DNA of 33,232 nt from Sedimentisphaerales bacterium (GCA_016936075.1 JAFGPS010000024.1:1-33232), one strand, 5' to 3'; shown: positions 25,200 through 33,060, counted from the stretch's first letter. The notes: generated by a model from the sequence alone, not told the origin. A program made the numbers and translations.

Positions 25200-25919
25200 T
25201 TAAGGATTTTCAGGCCATTTCGGAGCGGCTTCGGGGTACCAATAGCATTTGTCCGGCCAGTTATATGTCTGCTCGAATTTCAGGTTTTCAGCGTGTCCGT
25301 CAGTAAAGAGGTAATTCGATATCCCTTTGTGCCTGTTCCAGGCGATAAAGCGTTTGGCGTATTCAACGGAACCTTCCCATTGTTCGGGATGTATATGGTC
25401 CGCAAGGTTGAACTGTTCCGTATCAGGTGCCTCACTTATCCATATGCAATACATTGGCCGTTTTATATTATTGATATTATTGTACTTATTTTTGTTGCCG
25501 CTATAGCGATATTGAACAGGGTCAACAAGCGCGTTTACCGCAAAACTTGACAGCCGTCTATCTGTCTGTTCGCTTAGCGGCTTATCCCAGTCAACGAGAT
25601 TTTTTGCGGTATCGCTGGGGCAGTTGAACAAAAGGCTTTGACGTGTATATTGAGCTAATATTCGCAACCAGTAATCGTTTGGGTCGGTTATATGGCACGA
25701 GCTTGGCGGTAATTGATAATTAGAATCAATGAAGTATGTTTGTGTTGCTATTCCCATTTGCCGCATATTACTCAGGCACGCAATTTTTTTAGCCTGTTGA
25801 CGTGCTCTGTTTAAAGACGGCAAAAGAATTCCCATCAGTACAGCAATTATTGCAATAACGACCAAAAGCTCGATTAGAGTAAAGCCTGATTTTTTAATTA
25901 CAAGTATATTAAGTTTCAT
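25200..25919 (-). CDS. Type II secretion-like pseudopilin (prepilin N-terminal methylation protein)
   Basis: 239 residues. A short basic leader ends at KKSG, then FTLIELLVVIAIIAVLMGILLPSL, the type IV prepilin/pseudopilin signature with Glu at +5, then the family's SLNRARQQAK and CLSNMRQMG. The C-terminal region has FTDGHAENL, the H/DG motif of the planctomycete family. Such proteins are numerous in Planctomycetota. They are processed by a prepilin peptidase and held in the inner membrane, and most have no known role. This one lies between two related secreted dockerin proteins (21 and 24 bp spacing), which suggests it is needed for their export or display. Only a weak GGAAG precedes the ATG. 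Confidence 0.9.
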   Translation of the reverse strand: MKLNILVIKKSGFTLIELLVVIAIIAVLMGILLPSLNRARQQAKKIACLSNMRQMGIATQTYFIDSNYQLPPSSCHITDPNDYWLRILAQYTRQSLLFNCPSDTAKNLVDWDKPLSEQTDRRLSSFAVNALVDPVQYRYSGNKNKYNNINNIKRPMYCIWISEAPDTEQFNLADHIHPEQWEGSVEYAKRFIAWNRHKGISNYLFTDGHAENLKFEQTYNWPDKCYWYPEAAPKWPENP

Positions 25920-25940
25920 AAAAAATCTTCCAGCTGATAT

Positions 25941-26846
25941 TTACTCATTATGATTATGGTCATGAGTGTCATTATCTTCGAGTTGATATATACCTGATTT
26001 ACCCCAGTTTTCGACAAGTATCTCGAAATCATTAACATCCACTATACTATCGTTGTTAAGGTCACCTGTAACAGGCTGGTATATTGTTCTCGCGAAATGT
26101 ATAGTAAAATCTGCAGAACGCTGATACATTCCGCTTGCGTCATTTGCGGAAATTACGATATAGACTTCTTCGTCATTTTTATCGAGCCAGAAATAGAATC
26201 CCATGTGTTCATGTATTCCCCATGCGTTATAATCTTCGAGCCAGTTCGTTTCTAAATAATACACATCTCCATCATTGACCAGCATAGACGAATCATCATG
26301 TAATAGCGTAAAGAAATCGTCTTCAAGAAGGTTATTGCTGATTCTCTCTCTTTTAATATAAATATCCCACGCCGGAGAAGTATTTGCGTCAATGCTTTCG
26401 AGATTCCATGCCCCTTGAGGTCCATGTGCTGAATGCCAGCCGTCGATATGATCAAGACCGTTAGCATCTCCATAACCTCCTTCTTTGGTATATGGGAAAT
26501 TGCAAGTATAGAGTTTTTTTGTTGGATCGCCGGGTTTTGTTATATATTGTTCTTCTTCTTTGACTGGTGACAAAACAAGAAATGTATTTCCATTAGTATG
26601 TTCCCAGTTCGGCCAGTTCGGTGTTGCACAGGGATGTATTGGCGGTACAGAGAAGAACCATAATTTATTATTATCAGTTGGGTCAGAATCAATATATCCT
26701 TCACCAGGATTGTTCCAGTCTGCCGGTCTCCATGTCGGATTTATTCCTATGTGTGTATGTGCCGAATTACATTCCGCTTTTACAAATTTAGTTATAGACA
26801 TAATTAATATGCCTGCAATTGAATAAATGAATACTTTTTTCATCAT
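25941..26846 (-). CDS. Secreted His-rich protein with dockerin-like segment and HDHNHNE tail
   Basis: 301 residues; signal peptide MMKKVFIYSIAGILIMS..., mature start near AECNSAHTHIGIN. The protein is rich in His, Trp and acidic residues, including HIDGWHSAHGP and GIHEHMGFYFW. A Ca-loop segment (GDLNNDSIVDVNDFEILVENWG) of dockerin type lies at about 260-281. After it comes a short tail that ends in THDHNHNE, a likely Zn/Cu/Ni-binding end. The body is related to the 24351 product. With a Fur-family regulator and two other His-rich proteins upstream, binding of a transition metal outside the inner membrane is a reasonable inference. The gap of 124 bp to the upstream gene holds a weak terminator and an inverted repeat, so this may start a second transcript. 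Confidence 0.75.
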   Translation of the reverse strand: MMKKVFIYSIAGILIMSITKFVKAECNSAHTHIGINPTWRPADWNNPGEGYIDSDPTDNNKLWFFSVPPIHPCATPNWPNWEHTNGNTFLVLSPVKEEEQYITKPGDPTKKLYTCNFPYTKEGGYGDANGLDHIDGWHSAHGPQGAWNLESIDANTSPAWDIYIKRERISNNLLEDDFFTLLHDDSSMLVNDGDVYYLETNWLEDYNAWGIHEHMGFYFWLDKNDEEVYIVISANDASGMYQRSADFTIHFARTIYQPVTGDLNNDSIVDVNDFEILVENWGKSGIYQLEDNDTHDHNHNE

Positions 26847-26953
26847 ATAATACTCCCGTTTTCGTCTAACGTTGGAAATTTACACAACAACGCAATTAAA
26901 TGGATAAATACCAATGTTGTGTGTAAGCTTTATTGTTATTTGAAATAAATACG

Positions 26954-26978
26954 AAAAAATGTCACTCTTATTAAGAGT
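26954..26978 (-). terminator. Weak terminator after the small His/Cys membrane protein
   Basis: On the minus strand ACTCT-TAATA-AGAGT is followed by GACATTTTTT. The whole 15-mer at 26964-26978 is also a 7-1-7 palindrome overlapping the stop codon, so it could be a protein site instead. Confidence 0.35.
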
Positions 26979-27285
26979 TAATAAAAGAAGCAGGAGGTCC
27001 GCGTGTGAAAAAGGATTGGAATTCAAATGTATCAGGTATTTTATGAATGATGAATAGAATGAAATCCACAAATGGTTCGATTTTTTGTATTGCTGATTTA
27101 GATAGAACTATAGCTTTTTTAGAAGATAATAAAGATTGCTGACAAATTTGGCATTCATTATGATTATGGTGTTCCTGATGTTTTACATTATTTAAATGTA
27201 TAAATATCAATAGACCTGTGCTCATAGCCGCAAAGCTTATTAGCAGGATAATCAATAGAATTTTATGAGCCAGTCTGAACAACAA
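26971..27285 (-). CDS. Small membrane protein with His/Cys metal-binding motif
   Basis: 104 residues with a TTG start: AAGGAG lies 4 nt before TTG 27285 (or 7 nt before the next TTG), and no ATG is nearby. An N-terminal membrane segment (about 8-30) is followed by HQEHHNHNECQICQQ, a compact His/Cys cluster suited to Zn or Cu. A second hydrophobic stretch (about 68-85) and the end FTRGPPAS follow. Small proteins with an H-rich ECxxC motif and a terminal RGPP are met near metal transport genes. No defined function is known to me. It is 12 bp downstream of the Fur-family gene and therefore co-transcribed. Confidence 0.72.
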   Translation of the reverse strand: MLFRLAHKILLIILLISFAAMSTGLLIFIHLNNVKHQEHHNHNECQICQQSLLSSKKAIVLSKSAIQKIEPFVDFILFIIHKIPDTFEFQSFFTRGPPASFINS

Positions 27286-27297
27286 GAATCTCCTTTT

Positions 27298-27720
27298 CTA
27301 TTGTGAGCAGGCAGGGCAAAGACCCTCAAGATGTACCTGCTGATGAGTAATAGTAAAACCTTTATGATTCGCCGCAGCCATAGGCATAGATAAATCTACT
27401 AAGCAATGTGTGCTGCCGCATTTCGTGCAGGTAAAGTGCGGATGACACTGTTTTGTTGTACACCTGTGAGCCAATTCATAATGCGAAGCTCTTTTATTTA
27501 TAAATGCTTTGTGAACAATTCCAGCTTTGATGAGACTTTCAAGTGTTCGATAGATAGTGACTTTATCGAAATGTTTTACTGATTTACTGGAAATCGCTTC
27601 CTGGCTTATTGGTTTACGAGCATTGAATAAAATTTTCAAAATCAATACCCTGTTTTCGGTGTGGTAAAGGCCTGCCTCTGTAAGCATTTTATAAATATGT
27701 GTGTCAAGATTTTCGTTCAT
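27298..27720 (-). CDS. Fur family metalloregulator (Zur-like)
   Basis: 140 residues from ATG 27720 (MNENLDTHIYKML). The open frame continues 41 codons further up, but those overlap the end of the preceding gene and are not Fur-like. The winged helix covers residues 1-80 with KVTIYRTLESLIKAGIVHK, the family recognition helix. The dimer domain has HPHFTCTKCG (Cys98, Cys101) and GLCPACSQ (Cys135, Cys138), the structural zinc site. His93/His95 are likely regulatory metal ligands. Fur proteins repress uptake genes when the metal is bound. Zn is the best guess because of the His-rich neighbours, but Fur or Nur type cannot be excluded. It lies 19 bp downstream of the His-rich transporter-like gene, and a 7-1-7 palindrome stands before that gene. 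Confidence 0.9.
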   Translation of the reverse strand: MNENLDTHIYKMLTEAGLYHTENRVLILKILFNARKPISQEAISSKSVKHFDKVTIYRTLESLIKAGIVHKAFINKRASHYELAHRCTTKQCHPHFTCTKCGSTHCLVDLSMPMAAANHKGFTITHQQVHLEGLCPACSQ

Positions 27721-27739
27721 AATTATAAAATCCGCAAAT

Positions 27740-28468
27740 TTAATGGTGATGGTGCGGCTTGTACTCGCCAGGCTTAACGAATAACATTGGAAAAACAATA
27801 TCGCTGATACAACATGGAAGCCAGACTGATATAAACAGAACAAATATCATACCGAACAGTATTGTTACTGATAAATCGCGATGCGTGTTCATAAGGACAT
27901 GGAATGAAGAAGCCCACGTGCTTAGTAAAACATGACCGGCATGCGGAAATTTCGTTCGAGGTAAAAAATAGGCAATCAGGATACCGAGAAAAGCCGCGGG
28001 ATTTACTATATACCATTCTTCGATAAAGCCAAGATGTAAATGAATTTCTGATTCTTCATGCTCATGTTCGTCAATGGATGCTGTTTCGTGATTCTCTGGT
28101 TCGTTAGCTTCTTCTGTTTCATGTAATTCGTGTAAATTTGCATGAGCCGGAATTGCTACACCAAGGAGACTTTCACCAAAGAACGGCAGGATACTATCGC
28201 TCAATGTTGCAATACCGATCGAGCCGAAGTAGCCAATTATTAAAAGCATTATAATTGACGTCTTTTTCTTGTAAATCATGTAGAGGCCTGAAGTTACCAT
28301 TGCAGAAAGAACAACATGAGCTGGGTGGAATACTTGGAATAACTTTAGGCTTGTTTCATTGCTCATGTTTTTGAAAATCAGCATACATGCAATACCAGTA
28401 CAGGCTCCGAACAAGGTAAAAGGAGCATGATGTTTTAATTCATGAATTATCGGTGTTAGTTTATTCAT
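27740..28468 (-). CDS. His-rich polytopic membrane protein, probable metal transport component
   Basis: 242 residues with about six hydrophobic segments. Between the first four and the last two or three lies a loop at about 108-147, packed with His and Glu (HANLHELHETEEANEP, HEHEESEIHLHLG). The protein ends in KPHHHH. Other conserved-looking features are HHAPFTLFGACTGI near the N terminus, FPHAGHVLLSTWASSFHVLMN, and WLPCCISDIVFP near the C terminus. I do not recognise a named family. The layout (membrane helices plus His-rich loop and tail) is that of many Zn/Ni/Co carriers. It is the first gene of the minus-strand run and is preceded, 64 bp upstream, by a perfect Fur-type palindrome. Start ATG 28468 has no strong ribosome binding site. 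Confidence 0.7.
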   Translation of the reverse strand: MNKLTPIIHELKHHAPFTLFGACTGIACMLIFKNMSNETSLKLFQVFHPAHVVLSAMVTSGLYMIYKKKTSIIMLLIIGYFGSIGIATLSDSILPFFGESLLGVAIPAHANLHELHETEEANEPENHETASIDEHEHEESEIHLHLGFIEEWYIVNPAAFLGILIAYFLPRTKFPHAGHVLLSTWASSFHVLMNTHRDLSVTILFGMIFVLFISVWLPCCISDIVFPMLFVKPGEYKPHHHH

Positions 28469-28531
28469 TAATATATAGCCCTTAATGAAAATAGAGTTTT
28501 AATTTTAATAATATTACCATAATATCAAATA

Positions 28532-28546
28532 TGCAACTAAGTTGCA
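28532..28546. promoter_or_regulatory. Putative Fur/Zur box
   Basis: TGCAACT-A-AGTTGCA is a perfect 7-1-7 palindrome, the standard layout of Fur-family operators. It lies 64 bp before the His-rich membrane protein gene and is a natural site for autoregulation by the Fur-family protein two genes away from it. Confidence 0.65.
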
Positions 28547-28620
28547 AATGTTATTTTGAGGTATTTTAAAAAAAGAGTATTTTAAGGAAAGTGTTTTTTA
28601 TGCATGAATCCAAAAAAACG

Positions 28621-28649
28621 TTGTAAAAATGTCTTAGTGCAATTAAATT
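28621..28649 (+). promoter_or_regulatory. Possible promoter of ribF
   Basis: TTGTAA (28621-28626), 17 bp, TAAATT (28644-28649), about 55 bp before the ribF ATG. Moderate match to sigma70. No FMN riboswitch was recognised in this leader. Confidence 0.35.
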
Positions 28650-28702
28650 ACTCTTCTTCGGTTAGTTATAAGGTAGTTTTATTATTGGTTGGGTAAAAAT
28701 CA

Positions 28703-29674
28703 ATGAGAATAATACAATCATTATCAGATTGTGGCGATGTTTCTAAAGGTGGTGTTCTGACTATTGGGAACTTCGATGGAGTCCATCTTGGTCATCAGGA
28801 AATCTTAAGTTTTGCGCGTCAAAAGGCTGTTCAGCGCGCTGCTCAATTAATCGTGATGACTTTTGAACCTCATCCTGTTGCGATTCTGTATCCTGAAAAA
28901 GCTCCGGGAGTATTAACTCCACTGGAAGTAAAACAGAATCAACTTGAAAAACTTGGAGTTGATTGCCTTATTGTGCTGCGTGATAGTGCTGAATTACTAA
29001 GCCTTTCGCCAGAAGATTTTGTAAGAAATGTAATTGTCGAATATCTTCAGCCGAGTATGGTTGTAGAAGGAGATGATTTCAATTTTGGTGCCACAAGAGC
29101 AGGTAACATTAAAACGTTACAGAAACTCGGTGTAGAATATGGCTTTAAAGTTCATGCTCTACAGTCTAAGAAGATTAAGTTATCAACAGGTCAGGTTGTG
29201 CGCGTATCAAGCACGATGATTCGATATATGCTTGAGAGCGGCCATGTTAATGATGCCAACGTTGCTTTTGGAAGACCTTATAGACTTATTGAAAAAATAA
29301 TTCATGGCCGCGGAGTTGGTACAAAACTGGGTTTTCCCACATTAAATATGAAAGTACCAGCACAGGTTATTCCCGCTGAAGGTGTTTATGCCGGATTTGT
29401 ATATTTAGGTGAGACTTCGGATGATGCACTGAATTCTGAAAAACGATATCCAGCGGTTTATAGTCTTGGACAGGCGAGAACTTATGGCGATGAATTTCCT
29501 TTGTTAATTGAGGCGCATTTATTTGATGAAAATGTTCCTGATACAGCAGGGAAATATATGGCGATGGATTTCATTAGTCATATTCGAAATCAACATAAAT
29601 TCAGGTCACCAGAGGAACTTTCGTCACAAATCTCAAAGGATTGCGAAAAAGCAAAGGAAATTCTATGCAGTTAG
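28703..29674 (+). CDS. ribF: Bifunctional riboflavin kinase/FAD synthetase
   Basis: 323 residues, usual length. The N-terminal FAD synthetase (nucleotidyl transferase) domain has GNFDGVHLGHQEIL with the HxGH motif, FEPHP, and VEGDDFNFGATRAG. VSSTMIRYML then precedes the riboflavin kinase domain (about 185-315) with GRGVGTKLGFPTLNM, IPAEGVYAGFV and IEAHLFD. It makes FMN from riboflavin and then FAD in the cytoplasm. It overlaps nrnA by 10 bp, so the two are translated together. Its product FAD is the flavin donor of the ApbE enzyme encoded at 1800-2837, though the genes are far apart. The ribosome binding site is weak. Confidence 0.96.
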   Translation: MRIIQSLSDCGDVSKGGVLTIGNFDGVHLGHQEILSFARQKAVQRAAQLIVMTFEPHPVAILYPEKAPGVLTPLEVKQNQLEKLGVDCLIVLRDSAELLSLSPEDFVRNVIVEYLQPSMVVEGDDFNFGATRAGNIKTLQKLGVEYGFKVHALQSKKIKLSTGQVVRVSSTMIRYMLESGHVNDANVAFGRPYRLIEKIIHGRGVGTKLGFPTLNMKVPAQVIPAEGVYAGFVYLGETSDDALNSEKRYPAVYSLGQARTYGDEFPLLIEAHLFDENVPDTAGKYMAMDFISHIRNQHKFRSPEELSSQISKDCEKAKEILCS

Positions 29675-30666
29675 ATAACGTTTACAAAGAAGCAATAGAT
29701 TTAATTAATAAGTCCGAAAGGATTTTAATAACTACACATCACAAACCTGATGGCGATGCAATCGGCTCGTTGTCCACGATGAATGATGCTCTGGTTGGCT
29801 TGGGCAAAAGCGTAACATCTTTAATTTTGTCACCGATGCCTGAATGGTATAAAAGTCTGTTTCCTGACAAAGTACCTGTTCTTGGCGAAGATATAAAAAT
29901 TGAAGAAGTTTTGGCAGGGCAATTAGGTCAATTCGATTTGATACTTATTGTTGATACGAACAGTCCCGGACAACTTAATGATTTTAAGAAATATATCAAG
30001 CAAACAGATACACCGATTCTTGTAATTGACCATCACAGAACTTCGGATGGTCTGGGTGCTTTGGAAATAGTAGAATCCCAAGCCGCAGCTGCAGGGCTTG
30101 TAATTTTTGATTTCATCAAATATGCAGGCTGGGAAATCACAAAAAAAATGGCCGAATCCATGTTTATCGCAATTTCAACTGATACCGGCTGGTTCAAGTT
30201 TAATAATACCGATAGCAGAGTCTTCGAAGCTTGTTCGGAGTTGATTGAGTTGGGCGTAAAACCATCAGAGATTAATAACAAGCTTTATGAGACAAGCTCA
30301 TATGAGCGTATAAAGCTGAAAATTGCAATGCTCAATACACTTGAACTGTATCATGATGGAAGGTATGCGGCTATGCAATTGCTGAAAAAAGATTTCGATA
30401 ATACGGGGGGAAGTTACACAGAGACAGAAAATTTAATAAATGAAGCAAGAGAAATTAAAACAGTCGATGTAACTGCTTTGTTTATCGAACTTGGTGACGG
30501 CCGGATTAGATGTTCATTGCGCAGCAAGGGCGCATTTGATGTCGGAAAAATCGCGGCAAAATTTGGCGGCGGCGGCCATAAAATGGCAGCAGGAACTTTC
30601 GTCCCCGGACCAATCGAGAACGCTAAACAATCCATATTTAATGAAATAAGTGAGATATTAGACTGA
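29665..30666 (+). CDS. nrnA: DHH/DHHA1 phosphoesterase, NrnA-type nanoRNase/pAp phosphatase
   Basis: 333 residues from ATG 29665, chosen because AAAGGA lies about 6 nt upstream and the family starts there; a TTG at 29641 is in frame but deeper inside ribF. The DHH domain has THHKPDGDAIGS, LIVDTN and VIDHHRT (the DHH triad), with STDTGWFKFNN. The DHHA1 domain ends in FGGGGHKMAAG. NrnA degrades 2-5 nt RNAs from the end and removes phosphate from 3'-phosphoadenosine 5'-phosphate; Mn2+ is the usual metal. Length agrees with the family. It forms a two-gene unit with ribF. The convergent dockerin-protein gene ends 10 bp after the stop. Confidence 0.94.
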   Translation: MQLDNVYKEAIDLINKSERILITTHHKPDGDAIGSLSTMNDALVGLGKSVTSLILSPMPEWYKSLFPDKVPVLGEDIKIEEVLAGQLGQFDLILIVDTNSPGQLNDFKKYIKQTDTPILVIDHHRTSDGLGALEIVESQAAAAGLVIFDFIKYAGWEITKKMAESMFIAISTDTGWFKFNNTDSRVFEACSELIELGVKPSEINNKLYETSSYERIKLKIAMLNTLELYHDGRYAAMQLLKKDFDNTGGSYTETENLINEAREIKTVDVTALFIELGDGRIRCSLRSKGAFDVGKIAAKFGGGGHKMAAGTFVPGPIENAKQSIFNEISEILD

Positions 30667-30676
30667 TATTTTTATT

Positions 30677-32047
30677 CTATTCATTAAAAAGATTAAGCCA
30701 GTTTTGGCTAAAAGCGAGCAAATCATGTCCATTCACTTTGTCATCATTAGTTAAATCTGATACATAGGGTTTCTCTGAAGTATGCCATTCTATTGCAAGG
30801 GTAGTGTAATCAGAAAAATTGATATATCCGTCTATATTGAAATCTGCCGCTGAAATCATTTCCTGTGATGTGCCGAAAATTCCCCAGCTTGATGTATCCT
30901 GATTTTCGCTTTGCCATACGGTAATAAAACGCCCATCATCAATAAATGTTACAGCAGGGCATTTCTGGTCTGAATCTGTGTAAGAATTAAGGCGGAATTC
31001 ATCTCCGATACGGTTTCCATTTTTATCCAATCGCTGGCCGAGTATGTCCTTTTCATTCACATTTGGATCACCTTCACTATCCCAAACGACTACGAATTGC
31101 CCAGAATCATTTATTGTAGCCTGTGGATTTTGCTGAGCTTTTTCAAGCGTAGAATTTATGACAAACTGTTTGCCAACTGGAGTTCCGTTTGGTTCGTATA
31201 TGCGTGCATGAATATCATCATTACTCGCAAGATTCGGATCGCCATCCCATGTAACAAAGAAGCAGCCGGTAGAATCCATTACTATTACCGGCTGCGTGAA
31301 GGAGGAAATAACATTAGTGCTTACCTTGAATGGTTCTGAAACAGGTATTCCCTGAGTATCGTAAAGTCTTGACATTATAGAAAAGTTGGGTCTGTTTCCT
31401 TCTATCCATACTACAGTAAAGTTTCCATTCGGATCCATTGCGATATTCGGATATCTGCTATCAGGATCAGTACTAACCTGAAATTCGTTTCCTAAAGCTG
31501 TTCCGTTATTGTCAAATCGTCTGCAGCAGATTGAAGTTGAGTTTGGATCAGTTTCGCTTTCCCATACAATAACAAAAGAACCGGAGTTGCTAATCGCAAT
31601 CTCTGGACAAATCTGGTCATTTTCTATTATCATATTATTTACATGAAGCTCATCACCTATAGGAAGGCCATTTGTATCAATTCGTTGAGCAAAAATATCA
31701 AACCTTTCTTCGTCTGAGCCAAATCCTTGCCATACAACGATAACTTCATCTGGTGTTTTTACCGCGATGGAAGGTTCTGTCTGGTTTCCTGTTGTTATTT
31801 GATTAATTTGAAATTCGTTTCCGACTGGACTGCAATTGGGTTCAAATATTCGACAGAATATATCGTTTGATTTGTCTGAAGTTCCAAAATAACTGCTCCA
31901 ACTCACTATGAAACCGCCGCTAGGTAAAGCCGCAATATCTGCATTTGCCTGTGACTGGCTTGTTCTAAGATTTACTTGAAACTCATTGCCATGAACTTGT
32001 ACGAGAGATAAGGCAATAAGTAATAATGATGAAATTTTCTGCTTCAT
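30677..32047 (-). CDS. Secreted seven-repeat propeller-like protein with dockerin-like C terminus
   Basis: 456 residues from ATG 32047, where AGGAG lies 8 nt upstream; the ATG at 32053 is only 2 nt from it. Signal peptide MKQKISSLLLIALSLVQVHG. Seven repeats of about 50-55 residues follow. In each, PxIAxxxxGxFVVVW is followed by a variable D/N/P loop, then DIxxRxxDxNGxPxGxEFxVN. That is the right number for a seven-bladed beta-propeller. The end carries two Ca-loop-like segments, ADFNIDGYINFSDYTTLAIEW and DLTNDDKVNGHDLLAFSQNW, a typical planctomycete dockerin-like pair. Likely extracellular and a binding protein; no catalytic residues are recognised. It is a single gene. Confidence 0.82.
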   Translation of the reverse strand: MKQKISSLLLIALSLVQVHGNEFQVNLRTSQSQANADIAALPSGGFIVSWSSYFGTSDKSNDIFCRIFEPNCSPVGNEFQINQITTGNQTEPSIAVKTPDEVIVVWQGFGSDEERFDIFAQRIDTNGLPIGDELHVNNMIIENDQICPEIAISNSGSFVIVWESETDPNSTSICCRRFDNNGTALGNEFQVSTDPDSRYPNIAMDPNGNFTVVWIEGNRPNFSIMSRLYDTQGIPVSEPFKVSTNVISSFTQPVIVMDSTGCFFVTWDGDPNLASNDDIHARIYEPNGTPVGKQFVINSTLEKAQQNPQATINDSGQFVVVWDSEGDPNVNEKDILGQRLDKNGNRIGDEFRLNSYTDSDQKCPAVTFIDDGRFITVWQSENQDTSSWGIFGTSQEMISAADFNIDGYINFSDYTTLAIEWHTSEKPYVSDLTNDDKVNGHDLLAFSQNWLNLFNE

Positions 32048-32554
32048 TTTCATTACTCCTCTTTTTGGTTAAAATATTCCTCAATACGTGTTTTCTTTCA
32101 AAATTTATATAGACCTTCAGCGTAACATTTAAAATCTCACCTCACGCACCTCAGGCGTATATATATAAGGCCAATCTCGAGTACAAAATGTTGACTTTAA
32201 AAAATGTTTTTTTAAATTATTTTTGTTATTTTAAGGAGTAAGAGTGTGTGTTGTGAATATATGTGCTTGTAAATAAAAGGGTTATGTATATATGTGTTTA
32301 TAAGTATTTTTACAGACATTACTATTTTAAAATTATAGAACTAACTTACGAGTACAACTAAGTTCTATCTGGGTTTATTTTTAAGTTGATTTTTCGTTTA
32401 TTAGATGTCTTAAAAAGGGATTTCATTTCGATTTTGTAAGTAGTTGTCTGTTTAAGATTTTATTTCACGTAAATTTCTGAAACTGATTTGATTAAAATAA
32501 AGTATGCCGCTAAAGGTTTTAATTAAGGTACAATTACATATAATTATTTTTTAC

Positions 32555-32584
32555 TTGACAGTGTGGATTCAAATATGCTATAAA
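32555..32584 (+). promoter_or_regulatory. Sigma70 promoter
   Basis: TTGACA (32555-32560, perfect -35), an 18-bp spacer, TATAAA (32579-32584). It would serve the small ORF at 32635 and perhaps the CBM-type gene at 33061 through a long leader. Confidence 0.6.
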
Positions 32585-32634
32585 ATAGATAGTTATAGGA
32601 GCCTGTCCGTTATCTGTGGTATGGAGTTTTGGCA

Positions 32635-32787
32635 ATGTTCCTTTTATTGATCCAATTTGGATTAAGAAAACCTTATCGTTGTACTTTTGATATAACGAAA
32701 GAAATCATACCCCAAAAAGTATGTCAAGAAGATTACTTGTGTTTGCTATTTAAACCATTTCTATTTCTACGTTTTTTAAAAACTTAA
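32635..32787 (+). CDS. Possible small protein, 50 residues
   Basis: ATG 32635 is preceded by GGAG at 8 nt and by a good promoter 50 bp upstream. The product (MFLLLIQFGLRKPYRCTFDI..., ending FLRFLKT) has a short hydrophobic start, three Cys and a hydrophobic, basic end. I recognise no family. In AT-rich intergenic DNA an ORF of this size could arise by chance, so this is only a candidate. Confidence 0.22.
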   Translation: MFLLLIQFGLRKPYRCTFDITKEIIPQKVCQEDYLCLLFKPFLFLRFLKT

Positions 32788-33060
32788 AACATCGCAAATT
32801 GATAATTACATTTTATTGATTTGATTACGATTGATATATCGAAGTATATCGATAACCATTTTGTTATTCTTTGAAGGAGATTGGTTATGATGAAATAAAA
32901 TTCAGTAACATTATCCTGGGCAGATACATGTCACTTAAAATTTAAATAACATTAGTGAAAGATTATGTTTCTATTGAAATGTTCAAACAATCAATGTTAT
33001 GGATTGTTTTGGCTTATAACCGAAATAATCAAGTTTATTTTTTAATGAAGGAGTTGTGCT

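Larger units (their letters stand above)
32054..33060. other. 1-kb AT-rich intergenic region
   Basis: No conserved gene is recognised. The left 450 bp hold the leader of the minus-strand dockerin gene and featureless AT-rich sequence. The right half holds a strong promoter (32555-32584), a 50-codon ORF (32635-32787), paired 8-bp direct repeats TATATCGA spaced by 2 bp (about 32835-32852), and a Shine-Dalgarno with a three-codon ORF (32874-32898). AAGGAG stands just before the gene at 33061. Confidence 0.5.

Noticed and set aside
26880..26926. Inverted repeat ACACAACA/TGTTGTGT before the His-rich secreted protein gene
   Set aside because: The 8-bp arms are separated by 25 nt of AT-rich sequence; too weak to call a regulatory structure.
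27721..27843. N-terminal extension of the Fur-family frame
   Set aside because: The extra 41 residues overlap the 3' end of the upstream gene and do not resemble any Fur protein; ATG 27720 gives the normal length.
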